DNA from: Pseudoalteromonas galatheae
Lineage (GTDB): Bacteria; Pseudomonadota; Gammaproteobacteria; Enterobacterales; Alteromonadaceae
Direction: 5' to 3'
NCBI RefSeq assembly: GCF_005886105.2
Contig: NZ_PNCO02000001.1
Coordinates: 3,613,501-3,677,500, forward strand
Length of the DNA: 64,000 bases
Part shown: in pieces, positions 52,052 through 61,927 of the stretch
Layout of the letters: every line of letters begins with the position of its first letter
Numbering within the stretch: position 1 is the first letter of the stretch
Position numbers and translations under genes: made by a program
Notes under the pieces: generated by a model
What the model was told of the DNA's origin: nothing
Databases searched by the model: none
Seen by the model: the letters and a program-made list of their open reading frames with translations, nothing else

Positions 52052-53872
52052 TTATTCTACCGTTACACTCTTTGCGAGGTTTCTCGGTTGGTCAACATCG
52101 GTGCCTTTGATCACGGCTACATAGTATGAAAGTAGCTGTAGTGGGATGGTGTAAACCACTGGGGCGATGATGTTTTCTACGTGGTTGACGTTCATTACTC
52201 GCATGGTGTCGTCTGAGGCAAAGTTTGAGTCTTTGTCTGCAAATACATAGATGATACCGCCGCGTGCGCGTACTTCTTCAACGTTTGATTTGAGCTTTTC
52301 AAGCAGTTCGTTGTTTGGTGCAACGACGATGATTGGCATATCCGCGTCGATAAGCGCGAGCGGGCCGTGCTTTAGCTCGCCTGCTGCATAGGCTTCGGCG
52401 TGGATGTAGGAGATCTCTTTAAGCTTAAGCGCGCCTTCCATTGCGATTGGGTATTGTGAGCCACGACCTAAGAACAATGAATGATGTTTGTCGGCGAATT
52501 CTTCTGCAAGAAGTTCAATACCATCCGCCATTGTTAGGGTTTCTTCAAGCTTGGTTGGCAGGGTTTTGATGGCGTTGACGATTGCACTTTGGTCACGGCC
52601 TTTTTCCTGCGCGATCGATGCCGTTAGCATCAATAAGCCAACTAATTGGGTCGTAAAGGCTTTTGTTGATGCCACACCGATTTCTGCGCCTGCTTTGGTC
52701 ATAAAGGCAAGATCTGACTCACGTACAAGTGATGAGCCTGGTACGTTACAGATGGTCATCGATGCCATATAGCCTTGCTCTTTGGCAAGACGCAGTGCCG
52801 CAAGCGTGTCTGCGGTTTCACCCGATTGTGAAATGGTTACCAATAGGCTGTTTTCGTGAACGAATGAGTCGCGGTAGCGAAACTCTGAGGCAATTTCAAC
52901 GTTACAACTTACGCCTGCAAATTGCTCTAGCCAGTAGCGCGCCACCATGCCTGAGTGGTAAGACGTACCACATGCGATGATCTGAACGTGTTTTACATCT
53001 TTAAAGATTTCATTAGCGTTGTCGCCAAATGCGTCGATACTGACGCGATCGTTGTCTAAACGGCCTTCAAGTGTGTTACGTACGGCCATTGGCTGCTCGT
53101 AGATTTCTTTTAGCATGTAGTGGCGATATTCACCTTTGCCCGACGCATCTTGCGTGATGTTAGACTCAACCACTTCGCGTTCTACAGGATTGCCGTTTAT
53201 GTCGAAGATTTCTACCGTTTCGCGAGTAATGCGTGCTACATCGCCTTCTTCTAAAAAGATAAAGCTGCGGGTTACTGGTAATAGCGCGAGCTGATCAGAG
53301 GCGATAAAGTTTTCGCCAAGGCCAAGACCGATCACCAGTGGGCTGCCTGAGCGTGCCACGATGATTTCATCTTGGTTTGCTTTATCAAATAATACCGTAC
53401 CGTATGCACCTTCAAGCTGTTTTACCGCGGCTTGCACAGCAGCAAGTAATGTAGTGTGCTGTTGTCTGAGTTGATGGATCAGGTGCACCATTACTTCGGT
53501 GTCGGTGTCAGATAAAAACTCATAGCCGTCTTCTTTGAGTGCACTGCGCAAACCTTCATGGTTTTCAATAATGCCGTTGTGTACTAGCGCAATTTCGCTG
53601 TTAGAAATATGCGGGTGCGCGTTAGCCTCTGTTACGCCGCCGTGTGTTGCCCAGCGCGTATGCGCGATACCGGTAGTACCTTTTACTTCTGCATTTTCAA
53701 GCGCAGATTCTAGGTTTACCACTTTACCTACGGCTTTCACACTGTTGAGTGCGCCGCCTTCGCAAAGTGCTACACCCGCAGAGTCATAACCACGGTATTC
53801 AAGGCGTTTTAGGCCTTCGATAAGAATTTTGTTTACTGGACGCTCAGCAACAGCGCCTACGATTCCACACAT
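52052..53872 (-). CDS. glmS: Glutamine-fructose-6-phosphate aminotransferase GlmS
   Basis: 606 residues. The N-terminal glutaminase domain has the nucleophile Cys2 (MCGIVGA) and [14 protein letters not shown]. Two SIS isomerase domains follow ([55 protein letters not shown]), and the protein ends [12 protein letters not shown]. It makes glucosamine-6-phosphate for peptidoglycan and LPS. The codons near the stop (52052-52090) form the TnsD recognition site of attTn7. The gene lies 12 bases after the DeoR regulator and is probably co-transcribed with it. Confidence 0.98.
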   Translation of the reverse strand: MCGIVGAVAERPVNKILIEGLKRLEYRGYDSAGVALCEGGALNSVKAVGKVVNLESALENAEVKGTTGIAHTRWATHGGVTEANAHPHISNSEIALVHNGIIENHEGLRSALKEDGYEFLSDTDTEVMVHLIHQLRQQHTTLLAAVQAAVKQLEGAYGTVLFDKANQDEIIVARSGSPLVIGLGLGENFIASDQLALLPVTRSFIFLEEGDVARITRETVEIFDINGNPVEREVVESNITQDASGKGEYRHYMLKEIYEQPMAVRNTLEGRLDNDRVSIDAFGDNANEIFKDVKHVQIIACGTSYHSGMVARYWLEQFAGVSCNVEIASEFRYRDSFVHENSLLVTISQSGETADTLAALRLAKEQGYMASMTICNVPGSSLVRESDLAFMTKAGAEIGVASTKAFTTQLVGLLMLTASIAQEKGRDQSAIVNAIKTLPTKLEETLTMADGIELLAEEFADKHHSLFLGRGSQYPIAMEGALKLKEISYIHAEAYAAGELKHGPLALIDADMPIIVVAPNNELLEKLKSNVEEVRARGGIIYVFADKDSNFASDDTMRVMNVNHVENIIAPVVYTIPLQLLSYYVAVIKGTDVDQPRNLAKSVTVE

Positions 53873-53884
53873 AATCTCTCCATT

Positions 53885-54667
53885 TTATTTGCACGTTGTG
53901 TGTAATTCAGCACAGATAAGCTGTATGCCACGTGCTTTGATCGCTTGGCGAAGGTCATCTGCCAAGTTGTTGTCGGTGATCAAAGTGGTGATCTGTGCCC
54001 AAGGTATTTCTAAATTCGGAATTTTACGGCCAATCTTGTCGGATTCGACCATCACAATCACTTCACGGGCTGACTTTGCCATCACACGGCTCAGCCCAAT
54101 TAATTCGTTGAATGTGGTTGTGCCACGTTCTACATCAATGCCATCGGCTCCAATAAAAAGCTGATCAAAGTCGTAGGATTGTAGTACTTGTTCTGCTACT
54201 TGCCCTTGAAATGATTCAGAATGTGGATCCCACGTCCCGCCGGTCATCAATAACGTTGGCTCATTTTCAAGCGATAACAAGCGGTTGGCAATATTCATCG
54301 CATTCGTCATGACGACTAAGCCACGCTTTTGCGCAAGCTCTGGGATTAAGGTTTCGGTGGTTCTGCCACTATCAATAATAATGCGATTGTGATCTTTAAT
54401 AAGCGCTGCGGCGGCTTTCGCGATGGCTGTTTTACGTGCTGAATCTTGCTCGTCTTTACCCGACGCCGTGATCTCTTTAGGGAGGGCAATAGCACCGCCA
54501 TAGCGGCGCAGTAATAAGCCACTTTTTTCTAATGCCGTTAAATCTTTACGAATCGTAACTTCTGATGTTTCAAACTCAGCCGCGAGTGATTCTACGCTGA
54601 CTTCACCGTATTCATTTACCCATGCAAGGATGGTGTGTCTGCGCTGTTGAGTGTTTCGTTTTGTCAT
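53885..54667 (-). CDS. DeoR-family transcription regulator linked to glmS
   Basis: 260 residues from the ATG at 54667 (MTKRNTQQRRHTILAWV). The N-terminal DeoR helix-turn-helix reads VSVESLAAEFETSEVTIRKDLTALEKSG, followed by LLRRYGGA. The C-terminal DeoR sensor domain (IDSGRTTETLIPEL, LMTGGTWDP, LFIGADGID) binds sugar phosphates in the family. Position suggests control of glmS by an amino-sugar phosphate. Confidence 0.92.
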   Translation of the reverse strand: MTKRNTQQRRHTILAWVNEYGEVSVESLAAEFETSEVTIRKDLTALEKSGLLLRRYGGAIALPKEITASGKDEQDSARKTAIAKAAAALIKDHNRIIIDSGRTTETLIPELAQKRGLVVMTNAMNIANRLLSLENEPTLLMTGGTWDPHSESFQGQVAEQVLQSYDFDQLFIGADGIDVERGTTTFNELIGLSRVMAKSAREVIVMVESDKIGRKIPNLEIPWAQITTLITDNNLADDLRQAIKARGIQLICAELHTTCK

Positions 54668-54672
54668 CAAAT

Positions 54673-54713
54673 AAGTTTCGTTTCGAAATTTAAGGCGATT
54701 ATAGTCGAAACTT
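54673..54713. promoter_or_regulatory. Candidate operator of the DeoR regulator
   Basis: A perfect 8-bp inverted repeat AAGTTTCG (54673-54680) / CGAAACTT (54706-54713) includes a further palindrome TTTCGAAA (54681-54688), directly upstream of the regulator start. DeoR-type proteins often bind such TTCG-containing repeats. Confidence 0.4.
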
Positions 54714-54816
54714 TTATATTTGGACAAGCTAATTTTTGTGCAGAGCAAATTTTAACTAGATTAAATATTTTAAAGCGGGTATTTTGTCTAACTGGATATA
54801 ATAAAGGGACAATTAA

Positions 54817-56439
54817 ATGAACAGACGATTAATATTATTGGCTTTATTCCTTGGCGCGACATTAACAGCATGTGGCGGCTCAGGAGGGTCAAGCGCTACC
54901 GATAACAACAATAACAGTAGTGATAGCAATAATAATACTGGCACGGATAACTCCGGCACAGATAACACCCAACTTGAGGCAAAAATAAGCCCAATTCAAT
55001 CGGTTTATACAGGTGCAACAGTCAGACTTGTAGGAACTAGCAGCGTAGTTTCTGCTAACGCCAAAGTGACATGGTCACTCACCACAAAACCAGAAAATAG
55101 TAAGGCGCAAATAGCCGATAAGAGCAGCTTGTTGAGTGAGTTTATTGCGGATGTAGCGGGTAATTATGAGGCTCAGCTAACCATTAAATCTGATTCACAA
55201 GAATCAATTGCCAAAGTGTCAGTAAAAGTCACAGATAAACCCGTTGAACCCACCAATAGCGCCCCCACGGCGGTAATTACCCCTTTTAAAGAACGAGCGG
55301 TAAAAAGTGAGCAAATAACACTAAGCGCGAAAGACAGCTCAGATCCCGACGGCGACCGCCTTAATTATAAGTGGCAAGTGACCAGTGCTAATAATGCGTT
55401 AGACTTCCATCTTATCAATCCAGAAGGGGAATATGCCGTTTTTGTAGGGAGAGACTATGGCATATTCACGATTAGTTTAACGGTACATGATGGCAAAACC
55501 TATTCTGATACAGTCACCCAACAGATAGAAGTGTATGACGACAGACCAGAGCTTAAAGCATTGTTGGATGCACCTGACACCGCCAAAGTGAACGATCTTG
55601 TTACCCTAAATGCTAGAGACAGCATGCAATACAATTTTGCGACTCCGATGTTTAGCTTCGACAGTATTCCTGCTGGCAGTCAGGCAAAACTGGCCCATAC
55701 TATGGCATATCTCTCCTTCTTCACCCCTGATATCGCTGGAGAATACAAAGTTCGCTTTACGCTCAAAGATAGAAATAGCGACCGAACAGAGTCAGTAGTA
55801 AAAATGATTACGGTCTCAGAGAAACAGGCAAAAACAGGTCAAATTTCGACTTCATTTAACCGTGACCGAAATGCACCTCCGGTACTGAATATAACGCCGG
55901 GCCCACTGCTCAACACATTTACCCTAACAGAGCAAGAATTCATCGCCGAAGTCCAAGATCCAGAAGACGCACAAGTAGAGCTACACTGGAAGTGGCTAAA
56001 TAAACCTGCCGCTAGCCAAGCAACCATTGTTACTGAAGCCAATAATCGCGCTAGCACCCGCTTTGATGTCGCAGGGCTATATGTTGTACAAGCTGATGCA
56101 TCTGATGGGGAACATACCACCAGTCGACTTGTCGCCATAAAGGTCGAAGATCCGGCAAACTATGCGCCAATCGTTACCGACATAGAAGTAGATGGGAACA
56201 AAATCAAAGGTAGCCGTTTAACCCTTAAAGCGAACGCTTATGACAAAGAAGCCAACCCCATTACCTTCACTTGGCTGGTGATATTGCCAAATGGTACGGT
56301 CGCCCCCATCGGAACTGAAACAAGTAACACTGCCACATTGCCTTTAACTACCGCAGGCACCTATCAGGTACTTGTTTACGCTAGGGATAACATATCCCCT
56401 TACTCAGGACATCAACGCATTACATTTGTCGTCAAGTAA
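54817..56439 (+). CDS. PKD/cadherin-like repeat lipoprotein
   Basis: 540 residues. Lipoprotein signal with lipobox LTAC (Cys19), followed by a low-complexity S/N/D/T linker (about 22-50). At least four Ig/PKD-like beta domains follow, marked by DPDGDRLNYKWQV, VHDGKTYSDTVTQQIEV, DPEDAQVELHWKW and DKEANPITFTWLV. A surface or periplasmic scaffold; no enzymatic domain seen. Divergent from the DeoR gene. Confidence 0.85.
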   Translation: MNRRLILLALFLGATLTACGGSGGSSATDNNNNSSDSNNNTGTDNSGTDNTQLEAKISPIQSVYTGATVRLVGTSSVVSANAKVTWSLTTKPENSKAQIADKSSLLSEFIADVAGNYEAQLTIKSDSQESIAKVSVKVTDKPVEPTNSAPTAVITPFKERAVKSEQITLSAKDSSDPDGDRLNYKWQVTSANNALDFHLINPEGEYAVFVGRDYGIFTISLTVHDGKTYSDTVTQQIEVYDDRPELKALLDAPDTAKVNDLVTLNARDSMQYNFATPMFSFDSIPAGSQAKLAHTMAYLSFFTPDIAGEYKVRFTLKDRNSDRTESVVKMITVSEKQAKTGQISTSFNRDRNAPPVLNITPGPLLNTFTLTEQEFIAEVQDPEDAQVELHWKWLNKPAASQATIVTEANNRASTRFDVAGLYVVQADASDGEHTTSRLVAIKVEDPANYAPIVTDIEVDGNKIKGSRLTLKANAYDKEANPITFTWLVILPNGTVAPIGTETSNTATLPLTTAGTYQVLVYARDNISPYSGHQRITFVVK

Positions 56440-56445
56440 GGTTCG

Positions 56446-56470
56446 AGGCGGCGCTTAGCTCGCGCCGCCT
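56446..56470 (+). terminator. Rho-independent terminator of the lipoprotein gene
   Basis: GC-rich stem AGGCGGCGC / GCGCCGCCT with a 7-base loop, followed by CTTTGTTT, shortly after the stop codon. Confidence 0.85.
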
Positions 56471-56488
56471 CTTTGTTTGCCATATATA

Positions 56489-56807
56489 CTAGGGCCTGTT
56501 GATCTTTCAAGTTTGTTTTTGCAGCAGTTTGATTGGTATTTATACAAGGCAGAGCCAGCGTGGCATAGTCATTCTATGTAAGTCTGGCGATAAAGACTTT
56601 GTGCTCCTGCAAAGTCACCTTACCCCACATCCTTGTGGGGCAACACAGAATAAATGCTAATCAAGCGCTGCCCTTTGGGTTCATCTGAGTGCGCTTTGTT
56701 CATTGTTGCTCAACTTTTGCCTAGATTACTAGGCGGCAAGTCGAGCGTCGCGACCAAAACACACTCAGAAGAACAAAAATCAAACAGCAAAGGTCAACAG
56801 GCCCTAG
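56489..56807. mobile_element. MITE-like non-autonomous element
   Basis: 319 bp bounded by 19-bp inverted repeats CTAGGGCCTGTTGATCTTT and AAAGGTCAACAGGCCCTAG (one mismatch). No transposase. The ends can be read as GGGCC..GGCCC flanked by TA on both sides, as for IS630/mariner-type elements. The right tip supplies the stop codon of the next gene. Confidence 0.7.
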
Positions 56808-57103
56808 AGATTTCTTATTTCCATTGTATCCACACCATTGCTTTGTGAATTAGTAGGACCGCACTCGTCATAGGCTGACTCAACCCTAAAGAAGGCTTGT
56901 GTTGCGCCGAGCTCAGACAGCTTTTTCTCGGCTTCTCGCAACGAGTTAAATGGTGTGAGTTTACCCTCTGCATGCATCAAGATGTGTAAGTTTCCATCAC
57001 TATCTTGACCACCCGCAAGGTAGTGATTTGAATCCGCGTAGCTAAGCACGATGGCATGGAGTTCTTTATTAGCGATTTTTTCTTTGAGTGTGGCAGCAAG
57101 CAT
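56804..57103 (-). CDS. DUF6482-like small protein
   Basis: 99 residues from the ATG at 57103, which has GAGGAG upstream (an earlier in-frame ATG at 57145 lacks one). The core SYADSNHYLAGGQDSDGNLHI and FNSLREAEKKLSELG fits a family I recall as DUF6482, of unknown function. The stop codon (56804-56806) lies in the MITE terminal repeat, so the last residues (EIRNL) may not be the ancestral C-terminus. Confidence 0.7.
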   Translation of the reverse strand: MLAATLKEKIANKELHAIVLSYADSNHYLAGGQDSDGNLHILMHAEGKLTPFNSLREAEKKLSELGATQAFFRVESAYDECGPTNSQSNGVDTMEIRNL

Positions 57104-57189
57104 AGTGCTCTCCTCGATTAACCGACTAATTATTAAACGGCCCATGTGCGTGTTTGGTTCACCTTGATTGTCGTGAATGTTTTGTCGCG

Positions 57190-57835
57190 AACCTGTTGTC
57201 GTGCTAAATCACGACCTACCATCCATTCGTAGGTCGAGGTTTACCTCGACGGGATAATCATTTTATCCATTCGGAACCTAATGTCGCGCTAAATCACGAC
57301 CTACCATCCAACCGTAGGTCGAGGTTTACCTCGACGGGATAATCATTTATCCATTCGCAAACCTGTCGTGATAAATCACGACCTACCACCCAACCGTAGG
57401 TCGAGGTTTACCTCGACGGGATAATCATTTATCCATTCGCAAACCTGTCGTGATAAATCACGACCTACCACCCAAACGTTGGTCGAGGTTTACCTCGGTA
57501 GGATAATCATTTACCCATTCGCAAACCTGTCGTGATAAATCACGACCTACCACCCAAACGTTGGTCGAGGTTTACCTCGGTAGGATAATCATTTATCCAT
57601 TCGGAACCTAATGTCGTGCCAAATCACGACCTGCCATCCAACCGTAGGTCGAGGTTTACCTCGACGGGATAATCATTTATCCACCGCAAACCTGTTGTCG
57701 TGATAAATCACGACCTACCATCCATTCGTAGGTCGAGGTTTACCTCGACGGGATAATCATTTTATCCATTCGGAACCTAATGTCGTGCTAAATCACGACC
57801 TACCACCCAACCGTAGGTCGAGGTTTACCTCGACA
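57190..57835. repeat. REP/BIME-like array: eight units of two palindromes
   Basis: Eight units of 80-90 bp, each with a GTCGTGATAAATCACGAC-type palindrome and a GTCGAGGTTTACCTCGAC-type palindrome joined by CTACC(A/C)(T/C)CCA and GGATAATCATTTATCCATTC spacers. Some units share compensating changes (GTTGG with GGTAGG). The array abuts a RAYT transposase gene, the usual source of such repeats. The units are too variable in spacing, and too palindromic, for CRISPR. Confidence 0.88.
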
Positions 57836-57890
57836 GATTTAATCAAAGGGATTATCTTTAAAATTCATCTCTCAATTGCAAGGAATGCAC

Positions 57891-58337
57891 ATGAGCTGGA
57901 ATGACCTGAGAAAAGGCAGGATATCAATCCCGTACGCGGAATACTTCATTACGTTTAACTGCCATAAACGCACGCCCTATTTTACGGATTATCGGCTGGC
58001 ACGATTGTTTTGCCAATCTATCTCACATAATGAACAAAAGTTTGAGTGCCGCTGGCAAACATGGGTGTTAATGCCAGATCACTTTCATGGCTTACTGACA
58101 CTTGGAAATACGCAACTTGGTAAGGTTGTTGGAGAGTTAAAAGGCAGAACCGCTTACCTGCTAAATAAACAATTGGATTCAAAATACAGAATTTGGCAAA
58201 GCGCGTATTACGATCATCAGCTCAGGATCACAGAAGATAGGCATACCATTGCCCGGTATATTGCCGCAAACCCACTAAGAACCAAGCTAGTAAGCCACAT
58301 TGGTGAGTATCCTTATTGGAACTCACACTTTCTGTGA
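57891..58337 (+). CDS. REP-associated tyrosine transposase (RAYT, Y1/HUH)
   Basis: 148 residues from the ATG at 57891, which has AAGGA 6 bases upstream. The HUH motif is in MPDHFHGLLTL and the catalytic Tyr is in ARYIAANPLR. The opening RKGRISIPYAEYFITFNCHKR is typical of the family. It nicks and joins single-stranded REP palindromes. It is adjacent to the eight-unit array and convergent with the glycosyltransferase gene, overlapping it by 15 bases. Confidence 0.9.
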   Translation: MSWNDLRKGRISIPYAEYFITFNCHKRTPYFTDYRLARLFCQSISHNEQKFECRWQTWVLMPDHFHGLLTLGNTQLGKVVGELKGRTAYLLNKQLDSKYRIWQSAYYDHQLRITEDRHTIARYIAANPLRTKLVSHIGEYPYWNSHFL

Positions 58338-59447
58338 TTGACTGGTTAAAGGCTTTCTTCCCAACTCAGTTAACACGCTTCTATACACTGACAAGTTACC
58401 TTCTGCCATCACCTCAATGGCAAATTCACTGCACATTTTAGCGCGGCCTTTACGGCCCATTTGCTCTCGTAAAATCGAGTCCTTAAGAAAGCGATTAAGA
58501 TCTTGGGTAAACTGAGCTTGATCACCAACCGGAGCGAGTAATCCGGTTTCATTGTGCGCAACTGCTTCGGGAATACCACCGGCAGCAAAGCCTACAACAG
58601 GCACACCAGATGCGCTACTTTGTAATAATGCGACACCTAACCCTTCCATCGATGCTGGATGTGCAACAATATCAACCGCTGGTAAAATACGTGCTACGTC
58701 TTGTCGAAACCCCACCAGCTGAACAATTTTTTGCAGCCCCAGCTCATCTATACGCGCTTGATACTGTTGCAGCTTTGGCCCTCGGCCAAACAGTAATACA
58801 CGTAAATTAGGATGCTCAGCAATGAGTTGCTTGGCTGCACGCATGATCACATCCTGCCCTTTGCGCTCTATCAGCTGCGCAAAATTAGCCACGACCAAGG
58901 CATTTTGTGGCAGCTCAAACTCATCAAGCAACCATTGCCGCTCCGCGCTACTTGGTGTAAAGCGCTGGGTATCGACTGCACTGTGGACTAACTTTACTTG
59001 CTCAGGAGCAATACCTTGCGAGAGTAATACTTGGCGGATCCCTTCTGAAATAGCGATAACTTTATCGTAGGCTGGGTATTTTAATTTTGACCACCAGCGC
59101 GGCTCGGTGTTATCGACTCGTCTCGATAAAATAACAGGAACATTAAGCGACTTCGCGGCCAGTAAGCCCCACGTATCAACCCCTCGACGACTGTGAATAT
59201 GAACACAATCAGGCCGATGATGGGCTATAGCCCTTCGTAAACGCAACCATTGCATGACATCGAGATCCCCTGCCATTTTCACGGGTTCCACAACAACTTG
59301 CTTATCAACGGCTGCTATTATTTCACTATTAGGCGGGCAAACCAGCACGTTCTCAATGCCCTTTTGCTGTAACGCTTGGGTTAAATACACCACTTGTTGT
59401 GCGCCGCCATATAAGTGACGACCCGCTTCAATATGCAGAACTTTCAT
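58323..59447 (-). CDS. Glycosyltransferase family 4 (LPS core/O-antigen type)
   Basis: 374 residues from the ATG at 59447 (MKVLHIEAGRHLYGGAQQVV) with AGGAG upstream. The GT4 fold shows an N-terminal GGAQ loop, IHSRRGVDTWGLLAAK, IERKGQDVIMRA and the donor-binding E-x7-E region MEGLGVALLQSSASGVPVVGF. It probably adds a sugar from a nucleotide-sugar donor to the LPS core on the cytoplasmic face. It overlaps the heptosyltransferase stop by 4 bases (ATGA). Confidence 0.9.
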   Translation of the reverse strand: MKVLHIEAGRHLYGGAQQVVYLTQALQQKGIENVLVCPPNSEIIAAVDKQVVVEPVKMAGDLDVMQWLRLRRAIAHHRPDCVHIHSRRGVDTWGLLAAKSLNVPVILSRRVDNTEPRWWSKLKYPAYDKVIAISEGIRQVLLSQGIAPEQVKLVHSAVDTQRFTPSSAERQWLLDEFELPQNALVVANFAQLIERKGQDVIMRAAKQLIAEHPNLRVLLFGRGPKLQQYQARIDELGLQKIVQLVGFRQDVARILPAVDIVAHPASMEGLGVALLQSSASGVPVVGFAAGGIPEAVAHNETGLLAPVGDQAQFTQDLNRFLKDSILREQMGRKGRAKMCSEFAIEVMAEGNLSVYRSVLTELGRKPLTSQSQKV

Positions 59448-60472
59448 AGCACTTCTCCTAGTGCGTTCGAGACTCTTTGTGGCGTGAGCCCCACCATACA
59501 ATCAAAACGAGCCTCACAGGTTGGCCGACGTTTGCATGGTGAGCAAGCAAGTTTATCACTCAGCACACGACCATTTGGATTGAAGGTGTTTTCATACGGT
59601 AAGGTTGAGCCAAACAATGCGATAACCGGGGTATGATGCGCCATCGCCATGTGAGTTAGCCCAGTATCAACACCTATCACACCTTTTGCCCCCCGAATGA
59701 TCTCACTGCACTCAAGCAATGTCGTTTTCCCAGTTAGATTAATGATCCCCGGCATCTGTTTTTCTAAGCGCTCGCTATGAGTAATATCGCTTGGTCCACC
59801 CAACATAATAATATGCGCACAAATAGACTGCTTTACTTGTTTATACAACTCACGCCAATGCCCATCTACCCAATGTTTCTGTGCTCTCGTTGTAAACGGA
59901 CAAAACACCACATAAGGTTGACCTTGAGTATGCTCAAATAACAGTGCTTCTGCGTGTTGTTGTGTCTCTTTTGAGGCAATGAGCGAGTATTGAAACGCCA
60001 TTTCAGGCGCACCAAAAAATTTCGCTGCAGCTCTGTATTCCGAGCTGATATCAGCAGACCAAGGCGAGGTCACTACCTTATTCATAAGCCACTGACTGCC
60101 TTCGCGACTATTGATCCCAACCTTGTATTGAGCACCACTAAGCCAAGCTAGCACGCCACTTTTAAGGAGTCCTTGGGCGTCGAGCACTAGGTCAAATTGT
60201 CGACTAGCCAACTGCTTTTTAAAGCTATTAACGTGCTTCAGTAGCGCTATGATCCCCTGTGCTTTTCGCACTTTTTGCCACTCATTGCGAGGCCACAGGA
60301 TCACCTCATCTAGCAATGGATTTTGTTGTAGCAAGGTCGCGCCAGCTGGCTCTGCTAACCAGCTCAGTTTTGCTTCTGAATAACGTGCCTTTAGTGCAGA
60401 AATAAGACCTGACGCCATCACGATGTCACCAATAGCACTGAGTCGGACAATAAGGATATTGTTGTATTGCAT
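59444..60472 (-). CDS. Heptosyltransferase-type glycosyltransferase family 9
   Basis: 342 residues. It begins NNILIVRLSAIGDIVMASGL, the GT9 signature, and contains LDAQGLLKSGVLAWL, PFTTRAQKHWVDGHW and GVDTGLTHMAMAHHTPVIALFGST, the ADP-heptose-binding site. A cysteine cluster CSPCKRRPTCEARFDC lies near the C-terminus. It adds heptose to the Kdo region of LPS. It lies 2 bases after waaA. Confidence 0.92.
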   Translation of the reverse strand: MQYNNILIVRLSAIGDIVMASGLISALKARYSEAKLSWLAEPAGATLLQQNPLLDEVILWPRNEWQKVRKAQGIIALLKHVNSFKKQLASRQFDLVLDAQGLLKSGVLAWLSGAQYKVGINSREGSQWLMNKVVTSPWSADISSEYRAAAKFFGAPEMAFQYSLIASKETQQHAEALLFEHTQGQPYVVFCPFTTRAQKHWVDGHWRELYKQVKQSICAHIIMLGGPSDITHSERLEKQMPGIINLTGKTTLLECSEIIRGAKGVIGVDTGLTHMAMAHHTPVIALFGSTLPYENTFNPNGRVLSDKLACSPCKRRPTCEARFDCMVGLTPQRVSNALGEVL

Positions 60473-60474
60473 TG

Positions 60475-61821
60475 TTATCTGATCACCATTGGATGTAATC
60501 GGGTACTATGGACTGGCCGTTGCGCTTGTTTTAACTGATATAAAACTTGCGATGTGGTTTTGTGTAGTGCGCCATTATGCTCTGCGATAGCGGCTTGCCC
60601 AACCTGTATTTGTTGTGCTGTTGCTGCACTATTTTGCCAAAAGCCGATGACTTCTCTAGCTATTTGCTGTGGCTCGTTACCCTCAACAAGTGCGCCAGCT
60701 TGACTCAGCGGCGCACATATATCTTCACAATTTCGTCGACTACTTCCCATTACGACGGCAGCCCCTTGGACAATGGCTTCGGCAGGATTATGACCACCAA
60801 GCTTAACTAACGAGCCACCGATAAAGGCAACATGGGCATCACGATAAAATGCAAATAGTTTACCCATCGTATCGAGCAGGTACACTTGCGTATTTGCAGT
60901 TAGTGTTGGCGCATGCGAGTAACGCTGACAACTCAGCCCACTTGCTTGCAGCAGCTGCCATACCTCATCAAATCTTTCAGGATGACGCGGTGCGATAATT
61001 AGCTGAGCTGCAGGGTTTTGCTGTAACAACTGTTTGTGCGCTGCAACCACCGCTATTTCTTCGGTGTCATGCGTGCTCCCCGCAATCCATGTCAGCTGAG
61101 AGGGTTTTTGCGTTGGGTCGGCATATTTCAGTTCTGGCCAATCGTATTTGATATTACCGCACATCATCAGTTTTTCAGGTGGTACACCTAACTCGCGAAA
61201 AGCTTGATAACTTAGCTCACTTTGCGGCAGGATTTTATGCACCTTGGAAACCATAAAGGTAAAAAGACCTAACATTTTGGCATAACGATTCTTTGATCTG
61301 TCGGTCATGCGGGCATTCACCAGCATCACTCGACTGCCTTGGTTGCGCGACTGACGGATAAGGTTCGGCCACCACTCCATCTCAACCGACATGGTCAATA
61401 GCGGATTAAAATGCGCCAAAAACGCACCAACCGTCAATTGAAAGTCCAGTGGCAAATAGGTGTGAATGACTTGTTCCCCCCAGTTGCGCTCAATATAGTC
61501 GGAACCTGCAACCGTGGTGCAAGTAAAAACAATGGGTAAATGAGGATGCTGTTTACGCAGCTCAGGAATAAGTTTAGCAATAGCGGCGCATTCGCCGACA
61601 GAAACGCCGTGTAAATGAATGCAGGCGGGTAACCGCTTACAATCGTAGACACCCAAGCGCTGTAAAAAGTGCTTTTTATAACCCGGCTTACGTAGCCATT
61701 TTTTTAATAAGATCAGCGCAATCAAAGGTAAACATAACAATAGGATACTGTTATAAACACCAATCCAAAGTGAATTAGCTGATCTTCTACGAAGACGAGA
61801 GGTTGTCTTAACCTTAGCCAT
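60475..61821 (-). CDS. waaA: 3-deoxy-D-manno-octulosonic acid transferase WaaA (KdtA)
   Basis: 448 residues. It has one N-terminal membrane helix (about 19-40), then the glycosyltransferase-N domain with HLHGVSVGECAA, where E77 is the catalytic base, and SVEMEWWPNLIR. The C-terminal GT-B half has IAPRHPERF, AFIGGSLVKLGGHNPAEA and GSSRRNCEDI. It transfers Kdo from CMP-Kdo to lipid A precursor. It is the first gene of a three-gene LPS-core operon. Confidence 0.95.
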   Translation of the reverse strand: MAKVKTTSRLRRRSANSLWIGVYNSILLLCLPLIALILLKKWLRKPGYKKHFLQRLGVYDCKRLPACIHLHGVSVGECAAIAKLIPELRKQHPHLPIVFTCTTVAGSDYIERNWGEQVIHTYLPLDFQLTVGAFLAHFNPLLTMSVEMEWWPNLIRQSRNQGSRVMLVNARMTDRSKNRYAKMLGLFTFMVSKVHKILPQSELSYQAFRELGVPPEKLMMCGNIKYDWPELKYADPTQKPSQLTWIAGSTHDTEEIAVVAAHKQLLQQNPAAQLIIAPRHPERFDEVWQLLQASGLSCQRYSHAPTLTANTQVYLLDTMGKLFAFYRDAHVAFIGGSLVKLGGHNPAEAIVQGAAVVMGSSRRNCEDICAPLSQAGALVEGNEPQQIAREVIGFWQNSAATAQQIQVGQAAIAEHNGALHKTTSQVLYQLKQAQRPVHSTRLHPMVIR

Positions 61822-61869
61822 AGTTACACCTTGTTATTCAAGCCTGAATTAGCCCCAGTGTAACTATGG
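61818..61869 (-). promoter_or_regulatory. Stem-loop covering the waaA start codon
   Basis: A perfect 12-bp inverted repeat CCATAGTTACAC (61818-61829) / GTGTAACTATGG (61858-61869). In the mRNA the 3' arm contains the ATG and sits next to the AAGGTG ribosome-binding site, so pairing would hide the start. Confidence 0.4.
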
Positions 61870-61927
61870 TTTTTGACACTAAATTGACAGTAACTCCATG
61901 CTGACGGTTTTCATCAGCGGCTCTTTT

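Noticed and set aside
57190..57835. Possible CRISPR array
   Set aside because: The repeats are paired palindromes with conserved spacers and variable period, and a RAYT gene adjoins. There are no cas genes.
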